The position numbers and the translations under genes were made by a program. The notes beneath the pieces were generated by a model. That model did no database searches, was not told the origin of the DNA, and saw only the letters and a list, made by a program, of their open reading frames with translations. From a virus, in IMG/VR virus record IMGVR_UViG_3300045008_000200, positions 1-64,000 of that record: DNA of 64,000 bases; one strand, 5' to 3'. Positions 1 through 6,278 of the stretch are shown in pieces. Each line of letters starts with the position of its first letter. The first letter of the stretch is position 1.

Positions 1-1
1 G

Positions 2-892
2 GTTCCGGCCAATGATGGAGACACCTACGCTGTTGGTCCTGCCGGTATCGACGGCTGGCTTGGGCATGACAACGAGATCGCTGTGGCGGTCTTTTCTATG
101 GGCGCGTTCGATCATTGGGACTTCATCCCGATGGACGACGGCCACATGGTCTATCGTGAGGACTACGCGCAAATCTACATCAAGGACTACACCACGCACG
201 CCTACATCCCGGCGTCCGAGTTCTTTGTGCCGGTGGACGCGATCTACTGGCAGTATGACGCGGACGGTGTTCTTCGGTGGCAGACGGGCATGGCGGAGCA
301 GGTGCGCAATCAGGGTCACATCGGGAAAGCGATCTGGACGCCCGTTAACAACCCATCGAACGGCGACACCGTGACCATCGGTGCGGACACCTATGAGTTT
401 GACGACGGCGGTGGTGTCGGTCCCGGCAACATTCAAGTGCTGATTGGCGTTGCTCTGACGAACACGCTGGACAACCTCGTTACTGCGATTGATGTCAACG
501 GTACGCAGAATGTCGTCGGTGCCAATACCGGCGGAACGGCGCTGACCTTGGAGACCGCGATTTCGCCTGGCGGCGCGGTTCTTTGCGGTGTGCTTCCCGC
601 CGTGTCCGGGTCTGTCCCCGCAGATGTGTGGGTGGTGTATGCCACCGGCAAGGTTGTGGGTGGGCGGCATACGATTGGGGAAGTGGGGTTGACCACGGCG
701 AACATCGCTGCGGCTTTCGACATCGACTTGGACTTCACTCCGACGTGGTGCAAATTCAGTGTGTACGACGCTTCCGGTGTGCCGGTGGCGCTTGACAGTG
801 CGAGCATGGTGGTGGGCGCGTCCAAGGTGACGTTCGATCCCGACAACGACTGCGCTGACACCAATGTTCTGGTGTTTGAAGCGGGCAACTAG
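2..892 (+). CDS. Phage structural protein, C-terminal part (gene begins before the window)
   Basis: The frame is open from the first bases of the window, so only the C-terminal ~296 residues are present. The segment has the low-charge, Gly/Thr/Val-rich, beta-sheet character of virion surface proteins, including a stretch near GDTVTIGADTYEF followed by alternating small and hydrophobic residues. It is followed by a terminator-like hairpin and then the lysis genes, so it ends a transcription unit. I do not recognise the family. A tail fibre, decoration protein or other virion protein are all possible. Confidence 0.7.
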   Translation, partial: VPANDGDTYAVGPAGIDGWLGHDNEIAVAVFSMGAFDHWDFIPMDDGHMVYREDYAQIYIKDYTTHAYIPASEFFVPVDAIYWQYDADGVLRWQTGMAEQVRNQGHIGKAIWTPVNNPSNGDTVTIGADTYEFDDGGGVGPGNIQVLIGVALTNTLDNLVTAIDVNGTQNVVGANTGGTALTLETAISPGGAVLCGVLPAVSGSVPADVWVVYATGKVVGGRHTIGEVGLTTANIAAAFDIDLDFTPTWCKFSVYDASGVPVALDSASMVVGASKVTFDPDNDCADTNVLVFEAGN

Positions 893-927
893 GCGGGCGG
901 CTTCCTTCTCTGCCATCGTGAACCCCT

Positions 928-960
928 AAAGGGCCGGGTTGGTGCTCGGCCCCCCTTTTA
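928..960 (+). terminator. Rho-independent terminator-like hairpin
   Basis: AAAGGGCCG and CGGCCC can pair around a loop of about 10 bases, and the 3' side runs into CCCTTTTA. It lies between the end of the first structural gene and the promoter of the holin-like gene, where a terminator is expected. The U-tract is short, so efficiency is uncertain. Confidence 0.55.
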
Positions 961-963
961 TGC

Positions 964-992
964 TTGACACGCCATCTTTGACCTGATAGAGT
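964..992 (+). promoter_or_regulatory. Phage-family promoter upstream of the lysis genes
   Basis: TTGACA, 17 bp spacer, TAGAGT, with a TG in the extended -10 position. It lacks the GTGT found before the -10 in most members of the family. GTTGACAAC follows at 1001-1009, at the predicted transcription start, as in two other promoters of this window. Confidence 0.7.
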
Positions 993-1024
993 TGAAAATG
1001 GTTGACAACTCTTAGGGGATCAAT

Positions 1025-1300
1025 ATGGCGGAACAGAACGGGAAACTCGGTGGCCGGAAATTTTGGGCGTTGAAGTTCGTTCTTGTGCTCGCCTTTCTCT
1101 CCTTCATCCTCTCCCTTGTGACCATCATTGTGAAGCCGACTATTGCGCAGCAGGTGGTGGACCTTGCGGGCAGCTTGGGAACCACTCTGCTTGTGGTGGG
1201 CGGCGGTTACATCGGTGCGCAGGGGGTGGTGGATTATCGTAGCGTGCAAGCGAATGCACAACCGGCGGCGGTGGCACCGGTGCCTCCGCCTGCTCAATGA
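1025..1300 (+). CDS. Holin-like small membrane protein
   Basis: The 91-residue protein has a charged N-terminus, a hydrophobic segment at about residues 16-37, a second at about 47-67, and a Pro/Ala-rich tail. Two transmembrane segments in a small protein placed directly before an endolysin is the classic holin arrangement, where the holin permeabilises the inner membrane and times lysis. The ATG has an AGGGGAT ribosome binding site a few bases upstream. The holin role is inferred from topology and position, not from a family motif. Confidence 0.65.
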   Translation: MAEQNGKLGGRKFWALKFVLVLAFLSFILSLVTIIVKPTIAQQVVDLAGSLGTTLLVVGGGYIGAQGVVDYRSVQANAQPAAVAPVPPPAQ

Positions 1301-1307
1301 GGTACCT

Positions 1308-2111
1308 ATGTTGCTTCAAGAAGGATCGCGTGGACCCGAAGTGGCGGAGATGCAGGGCATTCTCTTGGCGCATGGTTTCGGTGTCGGGCGCATGGTCGTC
1401 AACGGTGTCCTGGACGACCCAACGATGGATGCTCTGCTTTACTTTCAACAGACGCATTTGAACTCCGAGGGGCGTTTTCTTGAGCCGGACGGGAAGGTGC
1501 TGGTGGGCGGCACCGAGACGTGGTGGGCGCTTTACAATGCTTCCGGTGATGCGCAGCGCAATTATTTCGACCCGTTCATTCCCGAAGGAGTCTCCGGCAT
1601 GGCGCGGGCCATTCTGGAAGTCGCGTTGGCGGAACATGCCAAGGGCGTCCGCGAAGAGCCGGATGGGTCGAATTGGGGGCCGGAGATTTCCAAATACGGC
1701 GGTCAACCAGGCTGGCCGTGGTGCTGTCTTTTCACAAGTTGGTGCGAGATGATCGCCTATGGTGCGTATCCCTTGGGGGCCAAGTACGCGCTTTGCGCGG
1801 CGGCGTGGAAACGGGCGAAGGAGATGGGGCGGACGTTTACCGCCGTGCGGGGCCAACTCCGTCCGGGACAGCAATTTATGATCCTGCGCGGGGATGGCAC
1901 CGGGCATACCGGCTTCATCGCCGCGGTATCGGCGGACGAAACCGTGGTGAACACGGTGGAAGGCAACTGTGGCAATCGCGTGAAAGTCGGCCAGCGTCCT
2001 GTGTCTCAGTTCGCCGGGGTGATTGACTTCTTCGATCTTCCCCTGAACTCCATGTGGTTCGAGCGAGGTCTTTTTTCCGCGAAACCCGTGGGGCAGGACG
2101 GCACAAGATGA
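1308..2111 (+). CDS. Endolysin: peptidoglycan-binding domain plus CHAP amidase/peptidase
   Basis: This 267-residue lysis enzyme would degrade the host cell wall. Residues ~1-75 look like a PG_binding_1 fold (GSRGPEVAEMQGILLAHGF, then DDPTMDALLYFQ). The catalytic half is CHAP-like: the cysteine lies in GWPWCCLFTSWCE, the histidine in GTGHTGFIAAV and a polar residue in VNTVEGNC. The ATG follows the holin-like gene by 7 bases. The same frame is open further upstream, but that stretch overlaps the holin-like gene, so this start is preferred. Confidence 0.88.
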   Translation: MLLQEGSRGPEVAEMQGILLAHGFGVGRMVVNGVLDDPTMDALLYFQQTHLNSEGRFLEPDGKVLVGGTETWWALYNASGDAQRNYFDPFIPEGVSGMARAILEVALAEHAKGVREEPDGSNWGPEISKYGGQPGWPWCCLFTSWCEMIAYGAYPLGAKYALCAAAWKRAKEMGRTFTAVRGQLRPGQQFMILRGDGTGHTGFIAAVSADETVVNTVEGNCGNRVKVGQRPVSQFAGVIDFFDLPLNSMWFERGLFSAKPVGQDGTR

Positions 2112-2305
2112 GAAAGCGCCTGCTTTTTCTGGCGTGGTGGTTTGAGACGGTGTACCCCGTATTACAGAAGCCGGATGGTACTCCGATTCTGAATCAGCAT
2201 GGTACGTCGGTTCAAGACGATTTGCGACGGTGGGCGCGCTCTCTTTGGTGGAAACGCCTTTTTCTTTTCGGGGCCGGGGTTGTCCTGGGGTTGCTGATTG
2301 AGTGA
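2108..2305 (+). CDS. Small membrane protein of the lysis cluster
   Basis: The 65-residue protein starts at an ATG overlapping the endolysin stop (ATGA). It has a mildly hydrophobic aromatic N-terminus and a clear C-terminal transmembrane helix (FLFGAGVVLGLLIE). Translational coupling to the endolysin suggests a role in lysis or envelope interaction, such as a second holin or antiholin. No family is recognised. Confidence 0.6.
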   Translation: MRKRLLFLAWWFETVYPVLQKPDGTPILNQHGTSVQDDLRRWARSLWWKRLFLFGAGVVLGLLIE

Positions 2306-2654
2306 TCCGAAGTATCAGTTTCACCAGAAACAGACCGCGTGGGCATTGAACATTTCCACGTCTCGTTTGACTTTCTTGCGTCGTGTCGGGAAGTTTCCTG
2401 CCACCGGTCGGGATGGGACGGGTTTTTTGTGGTCCGCCGCGGCGATTATGGAGTGGGCGGGCCGAAAGAAGGGTGAACAGGCGGACGCTTACCGTAGTAT
2501 GGTGTCCGAGCGATTGCGGGCTTTGATGTATGATGGCAAAACGTCGGCGTCTCTACACGCACCGGGGGGACGCCCCAAGAGAGAGGAAGAAACAAATGCT
2601 GCTGACGGGTACGGAGATTCGCAAGGCGATGGAGGAAGGGCGGATCATCGTTGA
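2298..2654 (+). CDS. Small helix-turn-helix protein, possibly terminase small-subunit-like
   Basis: The 118-residue protein starts at a TTG overlapping the upstream stop. Residues ~8-50 look like a MerR/Nu1-type winged helix (HQKQTAWALNISTSRLTFLRR, then a short wing and WSAAAIMEWA). Such domains occur in small terminase subunits and in regulators. The C-terminal third is charged and overlaps the start of the next gene by 59 bp. No large terminase subunit is adjacent, so a terminase role is only a possibility. Confidence 0.5.
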   Translation: MSDPKYQFHQKQTAWALNISTSRLTFLRRVGKFPATGRDGTGFLWSAAAIMEWAGRKKGEQADAYRSMVSERLRALMYDGKTSASLHAPGGRPKREEETNAADGYGDSQGDGGRADHR

Positions 2655-3261
2655 TCCTCTCACCCCGGAGCATGTTGGGCCAAACTCGGTGGACTTGACG
2701 TTGGCCGACGTGCTAATTCTCTATGAGCTTGCGCTGGATGACGGGATCATTCGACAGCAGGCGACCCCGGATGGGAAGCAGTTGGTGTTGCCGATTTTCT
2801 TGGACACGGCCAATGCGCAACACCCATCCTTGTCCTTGAAAATTCCTGAATCCGGTCTCCTACTTCGCCCCGGCAAATTCTACTTGGCGGCGTGCCGGGA
2901 GAGGGTGCAGGCGGATGAGTACGTGGCGGAGATTCAGTCGCGCTCTTCCGTTACCCGTCTTGGCTTGATTGTTCATGGCGGGGTGGGGGAGATGGGCGCG
3001 ACGGGAACGTGGACCTTTGGGCTTCAACCGTTGGTGCCCGTGTACGTTCGCCCTGGTTTGCGTATCTGCAAAATGGTGTTTCACAAGGCGGAAGCCGGTG
3101 GGACGCTCTATCGGGGCAAGTACCTCAATGAAACTGGTGTGGGCGCTTCCAAGATCGGTTTGGACGTGAAAAAGCGTCCCCCTTTGGAAGTTGTGTCGCC
3201 CGCCCCGGAGTCTGGCAGTTCCGAACCGGCGAAGCGGAAGGAGGCGGAAAAAAATTCTTGA
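2596..3261 (+). CDS. dCTP deaminase/dUTPase-fold protein lacking the catalytic glutamate
   Basis: The 221-residue protein clearly belongs to the Dcd/Dut superfamily: VGPNSVDLTL near residue 28, LRPGKFYLAA near 90, IQSRSSVTRLGLIVH near 114 and VRPGLRICKMVF near 151. In active dCTP deaminases a Glu (E138 in E. coli) follows the GxxG turn; here the aligned position is Gly142 (GTWTFGLQ), and the Asp of the preceding loop is also missing. It may be inactive, regulatory, or use another nucleotide. The ATG has an AGAGGAAG ribosome site. Its neighbour, ribonucleotide reductase, supports a nucleotide-pool role. Confidence 0.75.
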   Translation: MLLTGTEIRKAMEEGRIIVDPLTPEHVGPNSVDLTLADVLILYELALDDGIIRQQATPDGKQLVLPIFLDTANAQHPSLSLKIPESGLLLRPGKFYLAACRERVQADEYVAEIQSRSSVTRLGLIVHGGVGEMGATGTWTFGLQPLVPVYVRPGLRICKMVFHKAEAGGTLYRGKYLNETGVGASKIGLDVKKRPPLEVVSPAPESGSSEPAKRKEAEKNS

Positions 3262-3286
3262 CAAGCCCTTCATGGCGTGTTAGATT
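3258..3286 (+). promoter_or_regulatory. Phage-family promoter, class consensus
   Basis: TTGACA, 17 bp, TAGATT, with GTGT directly before the -10. It overlaps the last four bases of the Dcd-like gene and reads into the gene at 3328, which has an AAAGGAG ribosome site. Confidence 0.8.
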
Positions 3287-3327
3287 TGGGGCATGGTAAG
3301 GACTAACCACGAAAGGAGACCTTGACC

Positions 3328-4008
3328 ATGCCAAAGAAGCCGAAGAAAACCGGAGCGAATTTGTCGCCGGAACCGAAGCCGATGCTGCCCGTTGGCAAAG
3401 CGGCCTCGAAAGCCGCTGCAACGGGGCCGCAAGAGCCGGGGGAGAACGTGCCCTTGTCGCAGGACGCCGCCACCATCTTTGAGGCGTTGCAGACCGTCGT
3501 GGGAGACGTGAAAGCCGGAGCCGTGACCACGGATGAAATTCCGATTTTCGACGCCTTCCGGCAGGGCTTGGACAAAGCCAGTGACGCCTTGAAGGAAGCG
3601 ATGCGACCGGCTGCAATCGAAGCGGCCAAGGGTGCGGAAGGCACGTACCGGTGTGAAACGGGGCAGATCACGTACACCTTCATCCCCGGCAAAGAGACGG
3701 TGGAGTACACCGAAGAGACCGTGGCCTACTTGGAGCGTATCGGTTCCTTGGAAGAGGCGGTGAATCTCACTGCGACTTTGAAGCCGGGTGTGGACGTGAA
3801 ATCCATGTCCGAAGACGACCTGAAAGTGCTCCAAAGGTTCTTCATCATTGAGCATGAAGTGGCGCAGGACAAGCTCGCGGCCCTCTTCACGTTGGGCAAG
3901 GCGGACCCCGCCGAAGTCGAAAAGACGGTGGTTCGCACCCCCGGCAAAGCGACGGAGCGCGTGACCATCACGCCCAAACCGGAGATCAAAAAGGCGTTCA
4001 CGCTCTGA
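3328..4008 (+). CDS. Unknown phage protein, 226 residues
   Basis: The N-terminus is Lys/Pro-rich and low complexity (~residues 1-45), followed by a mixed alpha/beta body with a short tyrosine-containing strand region and a helical segment near SEDDLKVLQRFFIIEHEVA. No signal peptide, membrane segment or catalytic motif is seen. It has its own family promoter and a strong ribosome site (AAAGGAG, 9 bases from ATG). It lies between the Dcd-like and ribonucleotide reductase genes, so a nucleotide or replication role is possible but unsupported. Confidence 0.75.
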   Translation: MPKKPKKTGANLSPEPKPMLPVGKAASKAAATGPQEPGENVPLSQDAATIFEALQTVVGDVKAGAVTTDEIPIFDAFRQGLDKASDALKEAMRPAAIEAAKGAEGTYRCETGQITYTFIPGKETVEYTEETVAYLERIGSLEEAVNLTATLKPGVDVKSMSEDDLKVLQRFFIIEHEVAQDKLAALFTLGKADPAEVEKTVVRTPGKATERVTITPKPEIKKAFTL

Positions 4009-4047
4009 TTCTCGGCGCGTTGGAAGCGGTTTTGGTCTTGCTCTAGC

Positions 4048-4087
4048 ACGCGGAAGAGGCTACCATGTTCGGTAGTCTTTTCCGCGT
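4048..4087 (+). other. Strong 17-bp stem-loop upstream of ribonucleotide reductase
   Basis: ACGCGGAAGAGGCTACC at 4048-4064 pairs along its whole length with GGTAGTCTTTTCCGCGT at 4071-4087 as RNA (15 Watson-Crick and 2 G-U pairs), with loop ATGTTC. No U-tract follows. The reductase ATG is 19 bases downstream. It could be a terminator variant, an RNase processing site or a translational control element. Confidence 0.65.
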
Positions 4088-4105
4088 TGCATTCAGGGGT
4101 TGACG

Positions 4106-6076
4106 ATGTTGCCGATTACGCCTTTCCAGCTTACCGACACATTTCTTGAGCAATACAAACACAAGCCCCCGGCGTGGGGTTACGGAGTAGTTGGATGGCT
4201 CACCTTTCTTCGCACATACGCCCGTCCAAAAGAGGGTGGTGGTGTGGAAGACTGGTGGGAGACCGTAAAGCGCGTGGTGGAGGGGTGTTACGCGGTCCAA
4301 CGGTATCACTGCGACTTGCATAAACTTCCGTGGAATGGGCAGAAAGCGCAGCATTCAGCGCAGATCATGTACGACCTGATTTTTCACTTCAAATTCCTTC
4401 CGCCGGGCCGTGGGTTGTGGGCGATGGGCACTGACTATGTGTGGACCCGTGGTGCGGCTTCCCTCAATAATTGTTCTTTCTATTCCACGAGGGATATTCG
4501 ACAGGACTTTGCCGCGCCTTTCCTCTTTTTGATGGACATGAGTATGGTCGGTGTGGGTGTTGGTCTGGACACCCGTGGTGCAGGCACTTGCACTATCAAG
4601 CACCCGCCCGGTCAGTCGTCCAATCCTTTCGTGGTGGAAGATTCGCGGGAAGGGTGGGTGGCGTCGGTCAAAGTTCTTTTGGATGCCTTCTCCGGCAAGG
4701 GTCCATTGCCTAGCGGCTTTGATTACTCGCGGGTGAGACCGGCGGGGAGTCCATTGCGGGGTTTCGGTGGGGTGGCTTCTGGTCCCGGTCCTTTGGAGGA
4801 GTGCCACGATGCTCTGCTTGGTCTTTTTACAGATCACATTGAGAGGCCGGTGACTTCCCGGATCATCGTGGACATGGCCAACATTCTCGGTCGGTGCGTG
4901 GTGGCCGGGGGCATTCGTCGGACGGCGGAGAACATCTTGGGCGCTCCCGATGACGCCGAATTTTTGGACTTGAAAAATCCGTCTCTGCATCCCAAGGAGT
5001 TGCGGGAGTGGCGGTGGGCAAGCAACAATTCCGTGCTGGCGGAAGTCGGCATGGATTACTCTCCGTTTGTGGATCGCGTGATGGCGAACGGGGAGCCGGG
5101 TTTTTTCTGGTTGGACAACGCACAGCACTACCGCAGGATGGCCGATCCCCGCGGGGATTGGGACACTTTTGCTCTTGGGTGTAATCCGTGTTTTGAGCAG
5201 ACGTTGGAATCAGGTGAATTATGCAATTTGGTTGAGACCTTTCCCGCGCACCATGCTTCTTACGAGGAGTACCAACGCACCCTCAAGTTCGCCTACCTTT
5301 TTGCCAAGGTGGTCTCTCTGATTCCCACGCATAACTCCAACTCCAACGCGATTATCGGTCGGAACAGGCGTGTGGGTACGTCCATGAGCGGCATCACGCA
5401 GGCGATTCACAAATTCGGCTTCCGGCAGTTCATGGAGATGTGCAATCGCGGTTACAACTATCTGCGGCATCTGGACAAGATTTACTCGCGGTGGCTTTGT
5501 ATCCCCGAATCCATCAAGCTCACGTCGGTCAAACCGTCCGGCACCGTCTCGTTATTGGCTGGGGCCACTCCCGGTATTCACTTTCCCAAGGCACAGTTCT
5601 ACGTTCGCAACATTCGGTTTGATCCGTTGTCACCCCTTTTGGAAGTCTTGGCCAAGGCGGGGTATTCAACGGAGTCTTCGGTGGCGAAGGATGGTACGGT
5701 GGTTGTATCGTTCCCTGTGGAACAGCCGCACTTTTTGAAGTCAGAGGGGAACGTCTCCTTGTGGGAGCAGATGGAATTGGCCGCGCAGATGCAGCATTGT
5801 TGGGCGGACAATCAGGTGTCTATCACCGTTGCTGTGCGTGATCGTGATGCGGCAGACCTGCCTCGGTGTCTTTCCATGTACGATACTCGTTTGAAGAGCG
5901 TGAGCTTCATTCCAGAGGGGAAGAAGCACGGCTTCAAGCAGGCTCCATACATTCCGATTACGGAAGACGAATACAAGGAGATGAGGGCGAAGATCAAACC
6001 CCTCAAGGGGATGGCCGGAGCCGCGGCCCATGAGGTCACGGAAAAGGGTTGTGATGGCGAAACCTGCACAATCTGA
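4106..6076 (+). CDS. Adenosylcobalamin-dependent (class II) ribonucleotide reductase, monomeric type
   Basis: This 656-residue enzyme would make deoxyribonucleotides for phage replication using coenzyme B12. Expected class II residues are visible: a redox Cys in LNNCSF (~C123), the thiyl Cys and Glu in NPCFE (~C362, E364), the second redox Cys in ELCNLVE (~C373), the SVKPSGTVSLLAG loop with PGIHFP, and a C-terminal shuttle pair CDGETC. Length is somewhat below the ~740 residues of Lactobacillus RTPR. The start has an AGGGG ribosome site, just after the 4048-4087 hairpin. Class II enzymes work with or without oxygen. Confidence 0.92.
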   Translation: MLPITPFQLTDTFLEQYKHKPPAWGYGVVGWLTFLRTYARPKEGGGVEDWWETVKRVVEGCYAVQRYHCDLHKLPWNGQKAQHSAQIMYDLIFHFKFLPPGRGLWAMGTDYVWTRGAASLNNCSFYSTRDIRQDFAAPFLFLMDMSMVGVGVGLDTRGAGTCTIKHPPGQSSNPFVVEDSREGWVASVKVLLDAFSGKGPLPSGFDYSRVRPAGSPLRGFGGVASGPGPLEECHDALLGLFTDHIERPVTSRIIVDMANILGRCVVAGGIRRTAENILGAPDDAEFLDLKNPSLHPKELREWRWASNNSVLAEVGMDYSPFVDRVMANGEPGFFWLDNAQHYRRMADPRGDWDTFALGCNPCFEQTLESGELCNLVETFPAHHASYEEYQRTLKFAYLFAKVVSLIPTHNSNSNAIIGRNRRVGTSMSGITQAIHKFGFRQFMEMCNRGYNYLRHLDKIYSRWLCIPESIKLTSVKPSGTVSLLAGATPGIHFPKAQFYVRNIRFDPLSPLLEVLAKAGYSTESSVAKDGTVVVSFPVEQPHFLKSEGNVSLWEQMELAAQMQHCWADNQVSITVAVRDRDAADLPRCLSMYDTRLKSVSFIPEGKKHGFKQAPYIPITEDEYKEMRAKIKPLKGMAGAAAHEVTEKGCDGETCTI

Positions 6077-6278
6077 AAGAAGGCGATTGCAAAGTTGTCG
6101 AAATTGCCGCACAGTATGTGTGGTAAGGGATTCGTCCGGGCTTTGTGACTTGTGCCGCGGAGTGCCCGTTGCTTCCACGGTTCGCAAGGTGGGTTTCGAC
6201 AATGAAAGTGTGGTGACACGCACCTTGTTTGGTGGGAGAGAAGATGCCCGAAGAAAAGTCAAACAAAGATTCCGCTAG
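6054..6278 (+). CDS. Small zinc-ribbon protein
   Basis: The 74-residue protein has a four-cysteine cluster (CRNCRTVC then CDLC) typical of a small treble-clef or zinc ribbon, and a basic C-terminus. It overlaps the end of the ribonucleotide reductase gene and runs into the start of the portal gene, so it is probably translated by coupling. Function is unknown. An upstream in-frame ATG at 6030 is possible but would lie deeper inside the reductase gene. Confidence 0.55.
   Translation: MAKPAQSERRRLQSCRNCRTVCVVRDSSGLCDLCRGVPVASTVRKVGFDNESVVTRTLFGGREDARRKVKQRFR

Noticed and set aside
1140-2324. Long reverse-strand open frame of 394 codons
   Set aside because: Antisense to holin-like and endolysin genes that have clear domains and ribosome sites; Arg/Pro/His-rich composition typical of a shadow frame.
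4009-4105. Cobalamin riboswitch before the B12-dependent reductase
   Set aside because: The gap is under 100 bases and lacks the B12-box and conserved core; only the simple hairpin is present.
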